DNA of 17,246 nucleotides from Dehalococcoidales bacterium. GTDB lineage: Bacteria > Chloroflexota > Dehalococcoidia > Dehalococcoidales > Fen-1064. Location: positions 1 to 17,246 of the forward strand of contig JAQTOJ010000009.1 of the NCBI GenBank assembly GCA_028713395.1, written 5' to 3'. The position numbers and the translations under genes were made by a program. Under the pieces are notes generated by a model that saw only the letters and a program-made list of their open reading frames with translations, did not search any database and was not told where the DNA came from. Shown in pieces: positions 1-6,750 of this stretch. Numbering within the stretch: position 1 is the stretch's first letter; every line of letters starts with the position of its first letter.

Positions 1-1809
1 CTCGTCGCCGAACAACTCAAGAATTTACCCTCCAGCCCGGGCGTTTACTTGATGAAAGACGCCGGCGGCAAAATCCTCTATGTGGGCAAAGCCACCGAAT
101 TACGCAGCCGCGTCCGTTCTTATTTTCAATCACCCGCCGGTTTGACTCCCAAGACAGTGGCCCTGGTGGCGGAAATCCACGACCTGGAGTTCTATGTCAC
201 CACCTCGGAGCAGGCCGCGCTGATACTGGAAGATAACCTCGTCAAACGCTACCGTCCCCATTACAATATCCGTCTTAAAGACGATAAGACTTACCCTTAC
301 ATAAAAATCGATCTCAAAGAGGATTGGCCGACGGTGGTTTTCACCCGCACCTTGAAAAACGACGGGGCGCATTACTTCGGGCCGTTTGCCAGCGCTCGTT
401 CCGTCCGGCAGACCATGAAGGTGATCGAAGCGATCTTCGGCTACCGTACCTGTAATAAAGACATCACCGGCAAAGACAGGCGCGCCTGCCTCAAGTTTTT
501 TCTGAAGCGCTGTTCGGCGCCGTGCACGGGTAATATCACCAGAGAAGACTACCTTGATATCATGCGCGACATTATCCTCTTTCTGGAAGGGAAACAGGAC
601 GCGGTGATCCGCGGATTGGAACAGAAAATGAAAGCGGCCGCCGAACAGATGAACTTCGAGGGGGCGGCGCGTTTTCGCGACCAGATCGCGGCGGTGAAGC
701 AGATATCGGAAGGGCAAAAAATTGCCGCCACCGTCAGCGGTGAACAGGATGCCATAGCGTTTGTCACCGACCGCGACCAGGCGTTTGTCATGGTGTTTTT
801 CGTGCGGCACGGCAAGCTCATCGGGCGGGAAAGTTTTATGCTCACCGGCGTCAATGCCGAAGACCCCAAACAGATCATGACCAGTTTTGTGAAGCAGTTT
901 TACGGCGCGGCGGCTTACATTCCCCCGCGCCTGTTGTTGCAGTATCCTATCGAAGATAAAAATCCCATTCAGGAGTGGTTAAAACAAAAACGCGGCCGCC
1001 CGGTGAATATCATTGTGCCGGAAAAAGGCAGCAAAAAACAGTTGATCGATATCGTGCTGGAGAACGCGAAGCAGGGCTGGCAGCAGGAAAAGATCAAGCA
1101 AATCGCCGGTTCCGAGGTATTGGAACAGGCTTTAAAACAATTACAGGAAACGCTGAAGCTGCCGCATCCGCCGGGACGGATCGAAGGTTACGATATTTCC
1201 AATATCCAGGGTAAGGAAGCCGTGGGCAGCATGGTGGTCTTCGTCGAGGGAAAATCCAAGCCTTCACATTACCGCCGCTTCCGCATCAAAACGGTGGAAG
1301 GAGTCAACGACTACGCCATGCTGCAGGAAGTTTTACGGCGGCGGTTCAAGCGGGGCGCGGCGGCTGCCGATACCTGGGCGGCTTTACCGGATCTGGTATT
1401 AATTGATGGCGGCAAAGGCCAGCTCAATGCCGCCCGTGAGGCTCTAGCCGAAAGCAAGGCGGAGTCTCAACCGGTACTGGGGCTGGCCAAGGAAAACGAA
1501 GAAATTTACGTGCCCGGTAAAAGTAAACCCATCGTTTTGCCGCGCAACGCCCCCGGTTTGCAGTTATTGCAGCGGGTAAGGGATGAAGCCCACCGTTTTG
1601 CCATTACCTATCACGGCGATATCCACCGCAAGAAGAGTTTTGTTTCGGCGCTGGATAGTGTCCGAGGCATCGGGCCGGCGAAAAAGAAGGCTTTGATCGC
1701 CAAATTCGGCACGGTCAGAGGCATCCGGGCGGCATCGATAGAGGAATTGATGCAGGTGGAAGGGGTTACCCGCAGCCTGGCGGAAACTATCAAAGACAGC
1801 CTGGGATAA
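1..1809 (+). CDS. uvrC: UvrABC excinuclease subunit C (5' end outside window)
   Basis: UvrC makes the dual incisions around DNA lesions bound by UvrAB in nucleotide excision repair. The reading frame is open from base 1, and its first residues (LPSSPGVYLM, then ILYVG) are the start of the GIY-YIG nuclease domain, so only a few N-terminal codons are missing. Four cysteines, at codons starting 451, 487, 511 and 523, are spaced 12, 8 and 4 residues. This matches the iron-sulfur cysteines reported for E. coli UvrC. A UVR coiled-coil segment follows near 600-720, then the RNase H-like incision domain (EGYDISNIQG near 1180, LIDGGKGQL near 1400) and C-terminal helix-hairpin-helix repeats (GIGPAKKKAL near 1670, VEGVTRSLAE near 1760). 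The length is typical and nothing is broken. Identification is firm. Confidence 0.97.
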   Translation, partial: LVAEQLKNLPSSPGVYLMKDAGGKILYVGKATELRSRVRSYFQSPAGLTPKTVALVAEIHDLEFYVTTSEQAALILEDNLVKRYRPHYNIRLKDDKTYPYIKIDLKEDWPTVVFTRTLKNDGAHYFGPFASARSVRQTMKVIEAIFGYRTCNKDITGKDRRACLKFFLKRCSAPCTGNITREDYLDIMRDIILFLEGKQDAVIRGLEQKMKAAAEQMNFEGAARFRDQIAAVKQISEGQKIAATVSGEQDAIAFVTDRDQAFVMVFFVRHGKLIGRESFMLTGVNAEDPKQIMTSFVKQFYGAAAYIPPRLLLQYPIEDKNPIQEWLKQKRGRPVNIIVPEKGSKKQLIDIVLENAKQGWQQEKIKQIAGSEVLEQALKQLQETLKLPHPPGRIEGYDISNIQGKEAVGSMVVFVEGKSKPSHYRRFRIKTVEGVNDYAMLQEVLRRRFKRGAAAADTWAALPDLVLIDGGKGQLNAAREALAESKAESQPVLGLAKENEEIYVPGKSKPIVLPRNAPGLQLLQRVRDEAHRFAITYHGDIHRKKSFVSALDSVRGIGPAKKKALIAKFGTVRGIRAASIEELMQVEGVTRSLAETIKDSLG

Positions 1810-1815
1810 TACTCT

Positions 1816-1838
1816 TGTCATTCCTGCGGAGGCAGGAA
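1816..1838. repeat. Short inverted repeat, GTCATTCC family, copy 1
   Basis: TTGTCATTCCTGC is followed by GGAG and then GCAGGAA, giving a 7-bp perfect stem (1821-1827 with 1832-1838) seven bases after the uvrC stop. It shares the GTCATTCC head with elements at 2628, 4502 and 5297. No T tract follows, so it is not a classical intrinsic terminator, although it could still cap the uvrC transcript. Confidence 0.6.
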
Positions 1839-1906
1839 CCACGACCAAAACCTAAATTCACAACTCGTGTTAAAATAATGGTGTTCACAGAGATCAGGAG
1901 GGCAAG

Positions 1907-2362
1907 ATGATCAAGGTAGCGGTGGTTTATACCTCGTCTTTCGGCAACACCAAAACGGTGGCGGAAACAATTGCCGCCAGCCTGCAAGATGCCGGATTGG
2001 AGGTCTACAGCACCCGGCTGGAAGACCTTGACCGGGCGCGGTTGAACGATGCCGGCGCCATCATCATCGGTTCTCCGAATCATATGGGTAATGCGCTGGG
2101 CGGCGTGCGGGATTTTATCAAACAACTGGGCAAGAAAGAGATGAAAATATCAACCGCCGTCTTCGATACCTACATGGGGGCGGATTTCCAGAAAGCCACC
2201 GGTAAAATGGAAAAACTGCTGCAGGAAAAAGCCCCGGCGATGACTATCATAACGCCGGGTTTGTCTATTCGCGTACAGGGGATGAGAGGCCCTATCCATG
2301 TTGACGAACTGGAAAAAGCCCGCGATTTCGGTAAGATAATCGCCGGGAAACTGAGGAGCTGA
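1907..2362 (+). CDS. Flavodoxin-fold FMN-binding protein
   Basis: A 151-residue single-domain flavodoxin-like protein, expected to bind FMN and carry electrons in the cytoplasm. The N-terminal strand VAVVYTSSFGNT (residues 4-15) is the phosphate-binding loop after beta-1; it has T9, S10, G13, N14 and T15 in the usual places. IIIGSPNHMG in the middle matches the second flavin-contacting loop, and FDTYMG follows the fourth strand. The start is supported by CAGGAGGG nine bases upstream. The zinc-ribbon gene begins 7 bases after the stop, so the two are likely co-transcribed. The redox partner cannot be told from the sequence. It could instead be a flavodoxin-like NAD(P)H reductase, but it lacks extra domains. 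Confidence 0.85.
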   Translation: MIKVAVVYTSSFGNTKTVAETIAASLQDAGLEVYSTRLEDLDRARLNDAGAIIIGSPNHMGNALGGVRDFIKQLGKKEMKISTAVFDTYMGADFQKATGKMEKLLQEKAPAMTIITPGLSIRVQGMRGPIHVDELEKARDFGKIIAGKLRS

Positions 2363-2369
2363 GACTAAC

Positions 2370-2591
2370 ATGTCCGGACGGCCTAACTGGCACCCCGAAT
2401 ACTGGAAAAATCTGGATAAAAACGCCGCCAAAAAGATGCGGACGGCCTGTCCCAAGTGCGGCAGCGATAAAACCTACTATAATGCCAAATTCAAGGTCTG
2501 GCGCTGCGGCAAGTGCGAAAACAGCTTTGTCCTGGCCGGTGTCAAAGACGGCAAATCCTGGTGGCAGAAATTAATCTTCTGGAAGAAGTAA
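2370..2591 (+). CDS. Small zinc-ribbon protein
   Basis: A 73-residue protein with one zinc ribbon: C27-x2-C30 and C46-x2-C49 (CPKCGS and CGKCEN knuckles). The C-terminus is aromatic and basic (WWQKLIFWKK), which might touch a membrane or a partner. GAGGAG at the very end of the flavodoxin gene serves as its ribosome site, so the two genes are tightly linked. I do not recognise a named family. A single ribbon like this suits nucleic-acid or protein binding, but the sequence does not decide. Confidence 0.75.
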   Translation: MSGRPNWHPEYWKNLDKNAAKKMRTACPKCGSDKTYYNAKFKVWRCGKCENSFVLAGVKDGKSWWQKLIFWKK

Positions 2592-2627
2592 AAACACAGT
2601 GTAAAAACCGATTCTTATTTTTGTTAC

Positions 2628-2651
2628 GTCATTCCGGATTTGGTCCGGAAT
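2628..2651. repeat. Short inverted repeat, GTCATTCC family, copy 2
   Basis: GTC is followed by the stem ATTCCGGA (2631-2638), loop TTTGG and TCCGGAAT (2644-2651), then CCAG: an 8-bp perfect hairpin. It lies between the converging zinc-ribbon gene (+) and the GyrI-like gene (-). The same head and tail occur at 1816, 4502 and 5297. The rest of the 2592-2742 gap shows nothing I can name. Confidence 0.65.
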
Positions 2652-2742
2652 CCAGAATCACCTCTTAACAAGTCAGACCGACATGTGAAAAACTGCTATT
2701 TTTACGGATAACTACTTGGTTATATCCCAACCATCATATTAC

Positions 2743-3249
2743 TTACGATACTTTTTTTACCGGCGAAAGTTGACTCCATTTTGTTGGACTCGGATCATTT
2801 ATTAAATACAACTCGGCATTCCAACCAAATAAATCATAATTCTGGGTGTATCCCCAGCTTTTATAGGTGTCGATCATCGCGTATCCAGTATCGTAAATAC
2901 CTTTTGCAACCAAGGTTGCCGGTAAAATACGACAAGCATATCCTGAAGGAACCGGCGTACCAAGCGGAACAAATGCGCCAACGAGATAACTAAAAGTCCC
3001 ATCTTCGCTTGTATAGTTACCATTCCATCCGACTAGACCTTCAGGTATCAGTGATGGTAGCTTTTTGATTATTTCTAAAGAACCATCCTGAATGCATATA
3101 TCCCATAATTCGCGCGCTCGGTTTCCTAAAAACGCCAGTTTCCCTCCATAGCGAATTTCTTTGCCAATGATCATTAGCTCAGGCATCTCAAATATTTCAA
3201 CTTCGTTGACATTAGCAACGAGTTTGGTGATGTTTTTTGTTTGTACCAT
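2743..3249 (-). CDS. GyrI-like / AraC-type effector-binding domain protein
   Basis: A 168-residue protein made of one effector-binding domain of the GyrI/Rob/SoxS C-terminal type, which binds small amphipathic molecules. The N-terminal segment EVEIFEMPELMIIGKE and the closing motif DLFGWNAELYL are characteristic of this family. No DNA-binding helix-turn-helix is present, so it is a free-standing ligand-binding protein rather than a transcription factor. The start is supported by CTGGAGG seven to eight bases upstream on the minus strand. It follows the HAD phosphatase gene by 69 bases on the same strand, so they may share a transcript. It seems more AT-rich than uvrC, which could mean a different origin; I did not compute this. 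Confidence 0.75.
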   Translation of the reverse strand: MVQTKNITKLVANVNEVEIFEMPELMIIGKEIRYGGKLAFLGNRARELWDICIQDGSLEIIKKLPSLIPEGLVGWNGNYTSEDGTFSYLVGAFVPLGTPVPSGYACRILPATLVAKGIYDTGYAMIDTYKSWGYTQNYDLFGWNAELYLINDPSPTKWSQLSPVKKVS

Positions 3250-3318
3250 ATCAATACCTCCAGGGGTAATGTACCAGCACTAACATAACAAATAAACAGG
3301 GTGAACCATGCGTGAATC

Positions 3319-4167
3319 TCACTCAATCTCCTGTAAAAACCGCTTGATTGCTTCCGCCACCCCGCAGTGTTCCACATCTTCCGTGATATGATGTGCCACC
3401 TCCCGTAATTCCCCGGCACAATCACCCATGGCCACCGCTAGTCCGGCCTTCTTCAGTAGAGAGATATCGTTCTCACCGTCCCCAATTGCCATCACCTGCG
3501 CCAGCGGTATTTTGTAAAACGCCGCCAGTTTTTCCAGGGCTTCGCCTTTATTCACCCGCGGGTCCAGCACGTTGATAAAGTGTATCTCCGGAAAAGCCGG
3601 TGTCGTCGTCCAGGAGAAGGCTAGTTTGCCTTTGAAATGGGCTTCGATTTTGGCTGCTCGGGCTCTTTCCGCCGCGCTGCGGGTGATAATGGTGCACTTG
3701 ATGATCTTTTCCCTGCGGCTCACCGTATCGAAGTCTGCCTGGCTGCCTTCGATATGGAAGAAAGTGCGCCGGAGTTCCACCGCCCAATCGGCCTCACGAT
3801 AATAGAATTGTTTGGTCGAATACACGTCGTAGTGCAGCCCATTTTCTTGTGTCAAGCGGGCAGTTTCCCTTACCAGAGCCGGGTCAATGGCGACGGCGCT
3901 GATTTCCTCGCCGGTAAAGGGATTGCAGACCAGCGCGCCATCGGAGAAAATATGGTAGCCATCCAGCCCGAGTTCCGCCAGTATCCAGCGGCAACCCTGG
4001 AGGGCGCGTCCGGTGCAGAGTGCCACCTTGATGCCGCGGCTGACCGTGTTTTTGATGGCCGCCACATCCTCCGGTGATATTTGGTTGGCGCGGTTCAGCA
4101 GCGTACCGTCGACATCGACGACGAGGAGTTTATATTTGTTTTCTTTCAAGTTATTTCCTTTGCACAT
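3319..4167 (-). CDS. Cof-type HAD-superfamily phosphatase
   Basis: A hydrolase of the Cof/IIB branch of the HAD superfamily, usually acting on sugar phosphates or phosphorylated cofactors. Counted from the ATG, motif I is DVDGT (residues 18-22, nucleophile D18, acid D20), motif II is CTGRA (T52), motif III is K207 in NKGEAL, and motif IV is GDGEND (D230 and D234). The cap domain lies between residues about 85 and 195. All catalytic residues are present and the length of 282 is normal. The ATG at 4167 has no visible ribosome site. A TTG at 4149 is preceded by AAAGGA at six bases and gives a start close to the first strand, so the protein may be six residues shorter. The substrate cannot be told. 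Confidence 0.9.
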   Translation of the reverse strand: MCKGNNLKENKYKLLVVDVDGTLLNRANQISPEDVAAIKNTVSRGIKVALCTGRALQGCRWILAELGLDGYHIFSDGALVCNPFTGEEISAVAIDPALVRETARLTQENGLHYDVYSTKQFYYREADWAVELRRTFFHIEGSQADFDTVSRREKIIKCTIITRSAAERARAAKIEAHFKGKLAFSWTTTPAFPEIHFINVLDPRVNKGEALEKLAAFYKIPLAQVMAIGDGENDISLLKKAGLAVAMGDCAGELREVAHHITEDVEHCGVAEAIKRFLQEIE

Positions 4168-4168
4168 T

Positions 4169-4188
4169 ATCCTGATGAAAATCAGGAT
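4169..4188. other. Perfect hairpin with GAAA tetraloop
   Basis: ATCCTGAT (4169-4176), GAAA, ATCAGGAT (4181-4188): an 8-bp perfect stem with a GNRA-type loop on the plus strand. It fills the gap between the GIY-YIG stop and the start of the HAD gene. No T run follows on either strand. It could modulate read-through or translation of the HAD gene, or be a worn repeat. Confidence 0.45.
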
Positions 4189-4194
4189 ACAGCG

Positions 4195-4485
4195 TTATAC
4201 GATGTCCTCATATAAATCTCTCCATTCGGGATTGTGCTTCTCCACCAATTCGAGTTTCCATTCTCTTCGCCACGCTTTCATTTGCTTTTCTCGCTTAATT
4301 GCTAATTCAATATTGTTTTGTGATTCATAATATACCAGAGTATGGACCCTGTATTTCCTGGTAAAACCGTCAAGCAAATCTACTTTGTGTTCGTATACAC
4401 GTTTCACCAAATCGGTGGTGACACCGATGTAGAGCGTACCGTTTCTTTTACTTGCGAGAATGTAGACGTATGAATAATCTACCAT
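4195..4485 (-). CDS. GIY-YIG domain protein (small endonuclease-like)
   Basis: A 96-residue single GIY-YIG nuclease domain of the small bacterial type. It has the paired motif YVYIL ... GTLYIGVT near the N-terminus, an Arg on the next helix (LVKRVYEH), the conserved GFTRKYRVHTLVYYE segment, and the closing IKREKQMKAWRR ... NPEWRDLY. The frame stays open to 4584, but that extension runs through an intergenic hairpin repeat (4502-4525) and towards the tRNA promoter, so I chose the ATG at 4485 directly before the domain. The ribosome site is weak (ACGGAA). Stand-alone proteins of this family are widespread and their role is unclear; DNA cleavage is inferred from the fold. It may be co-transcribed with the HAD gene. 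Confidence 0.85.
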   Translation of the reverse strand: MVDYSYVYILASKRNGTLYIGVTTDLVKRVYEHKVDLLDGFTRKYRVHTLVYYESQNNIELAIKREKQMKAWRREWKLELVEKHNPEWRDLYEDIV

Positions 4486-4501
4486 TTTTTCCGTTCCGCT
4501 G

Positions 4502-4525
4502 GATTCCATCTTTCGATGGAATGAC
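4502..4525. repeat. Short inverted repeat, GTCATTCC family, copy 3 (minus orientation)
   Basis: Read on the minus strand: GTC, ATTCCATC, GAAA, GATGGAAT, CC. The stem is 8 bp (4503-4510 with 4515-4522). The outer bases match the copies at 1816, 2628 and 5297 while the inner stem differs, as expected for an element under pressure to keep a hairpin. It lies directly upstream of the GIY-YIG gene. Confidence 0.6.
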
Positions 4526-4565
4526 GTGAGAACAAACGCTTCGATATTAAAAATCATTCTTAACG

Positions 4566-4594
4566 TTGACGTCTCAAGCTGCATTTGTTATATT
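4566..4594 (+). promoter_or_regulatory. Sigma70-type promoter of the CAT tRNA
   Basis: TTGACG (4566-4571), a 17-base spacer and TATATT (4589-4594). The predicted transcription start falls about 7 bases later, just before the tRNA 5' end at 4603, as is usual for stable RNA genes. Confidence 0.75.
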
Positions 4595-4602
4595 GATTTT
4601 TG

Positions 4603-4677
4603 GGCAGGATAGCTCAGCGGTAGAGCAGGGGACTCATAAGCCCTTGGCCGGTGGTTCAATCCCACCTCCTGCCACCA
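4603..4677 (+). tRNA. tRNA with CAT anticodon (elongator Met, or Ile2)
   Basis: The full cloverleaf can be folded: acceptor GGCAGGA/TCCTGCC, D stem GCTC/GAGC, anticodon loop CTCATAA, T stem GGTGG/CCACC with loop TTCAATC, and an encoded ACCA end. The first acceptor pair is G-C, so it is not an initiator tRNA, which has an unpaired position 1. The last pair of the anticodon stem (31-39) is A opposite G. Elongator Met is the default reading. A tRNA-Ile2, whose C34 is changed to lysidine by TilS, cannot be excluded by eye. Confidence 0.93.
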
Positions 4678-4739
4678 GATTTTACACCCTCATTTTTTAC
4701 CATTGTACTATATCATAACAGCTTTGACGGGAGCGTGAC

Positions 4740-5255
4740 ATGAGCCCGGTGTTTTCTAAGAAAGACCTCCATAAACTGATTACCGGCACGCCGCCGTTAT
4801 TTGAAGGTTACCTCGACCTGAAACAGCAATTACAGCCCAACGGCTTCGATATGACGCTACGCGATATCGCTGCATTTCAGGATGCCGGACAGATGGGCAT
4901 TGATAATCGCGACCGCAAGCTGCCGGAATTAAAACCGCTGGCGTTCGACGCACTGGGGTGGCTCAAGCTTGACCCCGGCAGTTACATGATCACCTATAAC
5001 GAGATTGTGAACCTGCCGGTGCATATTATGGCGCTGGGCCGGCCGCGTTCCAGTCTGTTACGCTGCGGCGTGACCATCGGCACGGCGGTCTGGGATGCCG
5101 GTTACTCGGGACGTTCACAGTCTTTAATGGTGGTCTACAATCCCAGAGGTTTCCGTGTGCAGCAAAACACCCGCTTGATGCAGCTTGTATTTATGACTTT
5201 AACGGAAGCCACCGAGGGGTATCAAGGCGTTTATCAGGGTGAAAACATCAAATAA
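4740..5255 (+). CDS. dUTPase of the dCTP deaminase/dUTPase family
   Basis: A 171-residue protein of the trimeric dcd/dut fold. Conserved pieces are PNGFDMTL (residues 33-40), RPRSSLLR (101-108), and a VWDAGYSG segment (118-124) whose D119 is the catalytic Asp of dUTPases. Then come LMQLVF (146-151) and the GYQGVYQGE tail typical of dcd-type proteins. The Glu that dCTP deaminases use for deamination, expected around residues 130-132, is replaced by hydrophobic residues (LMVVYN). I therefore infer dUTP to dUMP hydrolysis without deamination. A ribosome site GGGAG lies six bases before the ATG. It faces a dCMP deaminase gene, which makes dUMP by the other route. Both feed dTMP synthesis and keep uracil out of DNA. 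Confidence 0.8.
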   Translation: MSPVFSKKDLHKLITGTPPLFEGYLDLKQQLQPNGFDMTLRDIAAFQDAGQMGIDNRDRKLPELKPLAFDALGWLKLDPGSYMITYNEIVNLPVHIMALGRPRSSLLRCGVTIGTAVWDAGYSGRSQSLMVVYNPRGFRVQQNTRLMQLVFMTLTEATEGYQGVYQGENIK

Positions 5256-5265
5256 TACGCACTGG

Positions 5266-5288
5266 ATTATCGGGGCAAGCCCGATAAT
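5266..5288. terminator. Hairpin after the dUTPase gene (possible terminator)
   Basis: ATTATCGGG (5266-5274), GCAAG, CCCGATAAT (5280-5288): a 9-bp perfect stem eleven bases after the stop codon. It has no T run, so termination would be weak or rely on other factors. It directly abuts the repeat that begins at 5297. Confidence 0.4.
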
Positions 5289-5296
5289 GACACCAA

Positions 5297-5396
5297 TTGT
5301 CATCCCGGATGAAGTAGGACGAATCGGGATTTGATCCGGAATCCACTCGGGCAAAACCACTAGATTCTTCTCTACCGCGTAGTATCAGAATGACAA
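5297..5396. repeat. About 100-bp element with TTGTCAT / ATGACAA ends, family copy 4
   Basis: The segment begins TTGTCATCCCGGAT and ends AGAATGACAA, giving 7-bp terminal inverted repeats. It also holds GGGATTTGATCCGGAATCC, close to the core of the element at 2628. It has no coding frame and lies between the converging dUTPase and dCMP deaminase genes. It looks like the longest, least eroded member of a small non-coding repeat family, perhaps a miniature transposon-like or REP-like element. Confidence 0.55.
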
Positions 5397-5402
5397 GAAA
5401 AA

Positions 5403-5906
5403 CTATTCTAAAAATGTAATTTTGTTATTCGGTTTGGCTAAAATTGCGAACTCCACGCCGGCTTCCTTGAACAACTCGATAAAGGCATTATCGGCATATT
5501 TGCTGAAGGTCACGAAACGCTTGATGCGGGAATTCACCAGCATCTTGGCGCAAAGGACGCAGGGGCTGTGCGTGCAATAAACCGTGCAGCCCTCGATGCT
5601 CACCCCGTGCAAAGCTGCCTGAATAATGGCGTTCTGTTCCGCGTGGATCGCCCGGCAAATCTCGGTGCGGGTGCCGGAAGGGATATTCTGCTCGTCGCGC
5701 AAACAACCGAGTTCCAGACAATCCTTCAGCCCGGCGGCAGCGCCGTTGTAGCCGGTGGTCAGAATGCGGCGGTTTTTCACCGCGACCGCACCCATATGGT
5801 GCCGCAGGCAGGTAGAACGCTCCCCGACGACCATGGCGATTTTCAGGAAATACTCGTCCCAATCCGGACGGGCGGCCTTTATCTCTTCAGCGGTGTGTTT
5901 TTTCAT
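5403..5906 (-). CDS. dCMP deaminase (ComEB-like)
   Basis: A zinc cytidine-deaminase-fold enzyme of 167 residues that converts dCMP to dUMP for thymidylate synthesis. The start motif RPDWDEYFLKIA (13-24) and STCLRHHMGAV (31-41) are typical of bacterial dCMP deaminases. The active site is HAEQNA (zinc ligand H88, proton shuttle E90) with C116 and C119 in SPCVLC. The substrate loop with extra cysteines (C63, C68, C84) is also present. Its ATG overlaps the stop of the upstream kinase gene (ATGA), so the two are translationally coupled. The well-known homologue is comEB, found in competence loci; no competence gene is seen here. dCMP is the likely substrate. Confidence 0.92.
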   Translation of the reverse strand: MKKHTAEEIKAARPDWDEYFLKIAMVVGERSTCLRHHMGAVAVKNRRILTTGYNGAAAGLKDCLELGCLRDEQNIPSGTRTEICRAIHAEQNAIIQAALHGVSIEGCTVYCTHSPCVLCAKMLVNSRIKRFVTFSKYADNAFIELFKEAGVEFAILAKPNNKITFLE

Positions 5907-6445
5907 TGCAATCTCTCAATCACTTTTTTCGTTTGTGCCAGTAATTCGGCCAGGCAGCCTTCGTTGTTCAGGGTAAAATCCGCCACCGCGATGGGGCCGC
6001 CTTTATTGATGTTTTCAATTTCAGCTTTATCCCGGGCGGCGCCTTCGGCGGGGGTCAGGGGGCGGACTGGTCTTTTACCCAGCCGGGCGTAACGGGTGGA
6101 CGGTGACGACCACACGGCCACGATTTTCAGTTTATCGCCGTAAACGCCTTTCAAGAGGACGTACTCCTCCCAGGAATACAGTCCGTCAATCACTACGTTC
6201 GATTTCTGGAGGGCGGCATCGATGCGGGGGGTGTTGAGCTTGGCATAGACCGCCATGCCGTGTTCTTGCCTTAACTGCTCGCGGACCTTGACCTCGTTGG
6301 CTTCGGTGAGAGGCAAGCCGCGTTTATGCAGTTCGATATCGGTGATGTCCCCGAAACGGATGCGGGCATAACCGGCTTTTTCAAATTCCCGGGCGACCTC
6401 GGATTTTCCGGAGCCGGCCATACCTACCAGTGCGACGATTTTCAT
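5903..6445 (-). CDS. P-loop nucleotide/cofactor kinase-like protein
   Basis: A 180-residue P-loop NTPase of the small kinase class. Residues 8-15 (GMAGSGKS) form the Walker A loop. The first strand starts at residue 2, so there is no extra N-terminal domain. VVIDGLYSWEE in the middle resembles the Walker B/lid region of dephospho-CoA kinase and archaeal UPF0200-type proteins. AVWSSPSTRYARLGKR fits the strand and Arg-rich lid that follow. ADFTLNNEG near the end (NNxG) is also seen in dephospho-CoA kinases. Overlap with the dCMP deaminase gene suggests a role in nucleotide metabolism, for example as a (d)NMP kinase, but dephospho-CoA kinase activity is equally possible. The substrate is unresolved. 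A TATAAT lies so close to the ATG that the message could be leaderless. Confidence 0.75.
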   Translation of the reverse strand: MKIVALVGMAGSGKSEVAREFEKAGYARIRFGDITDIELHKRGLPLTEANEVKVREQLRQEHGMAVYAKLNTPRIDAALQKSNVVIDGLYSWEEYVLLKGVYGDKLKIVAVWSSPSTRYARLGKRPVRPLTPAEGAARDKAEIENINKGGPIAVADFTLNNEGCLAELLAQTKKVIERLQ

Positions 6446-6452
6446 GGTTTCA

Positions 6453-6458
6453 ATTATA
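6453..6458 (-). promoter_or_regulatory. -10 box (TATAAT) at the kinase/dCMP deaminase operon start
   Basis: On the minus strand a perfect TATAAT ends seven bases before the ATG at 6445. The predicted transcription start would fall on or one base before the start codon. No ribosome site is visible (GAAACC precedes the ATG), which agrees with a leaderless message. No good -35 is seen at 16-18 bases, so this rests on the -10 alone. Confidence 0.45.
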
Positions 6459-6536
6459 CCTTGCTAATGCAGGCTTGCATAGTAAAAAATATGTAATTTC
6501 CTGAATTGGGATGATGAATGACTCTCCTCATTACAC

Positions 6537-6710
6537 ACAACGACCTCTCCCTCAGTAACTTCGTTACTGTTAACAGCTAGCCACAACCTGGGTTTCGGTT
6601 TCCAGCGGCTGGAATATCCGTTGGAAAATTTATTACCAACGAAACTAACCTTACCTCCTTCTTTCAGAAAGCCCCGATTCACTCCATTCATACGGGATTC
6701 CGAATGAGGT
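6537..6710. repeat. Palindromic repeat, copy on the 3' side of the MATE gene
   Basis: ACAACGACC at 6537 is followed by the hairpin CAGTAAC-TTC-GTTACTG (6553-6569) and TTAAC. About 90 bases later come CCCGATTCA and ATTCATACGG (about 6673-6696). The same head, palindrome and tail recur at 8257-8335 in the same orientation. About 90 bases between head and tail are present only in this copy. No convincing gene is present in 6459-6743. Confidence 0.55.
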
Positions 6711-6728
6711 TAGGAATTGAAAGAGATG

Positions 6729-6750
6729 AAAAAAGAATACCCCCTATCCT
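6729..6750 (-). terminator. Weak intrinsic terminator of the MATE gene
   Basis: On the minus strand AGGATA, loop GGGGG, TATTCT (one G-U pair) is followed by a T run. The stem overlaps the stop codon of the MATE gene. It is short but in the right place and orientation. Confidence 0.35.

Noticed and set aside
975..1214. 79-codon frame inside uvrC
   Set aside because: A shadow of uvrC in another frame; uvrC is conserved throughout this part.
6464..6691. 75-codon minus-strand frame between the kinase and MATE genes
   Set aside because: It runs through the palindromic repeat at 6537-6700, lacks a ribosome site and has no family-like sequence.
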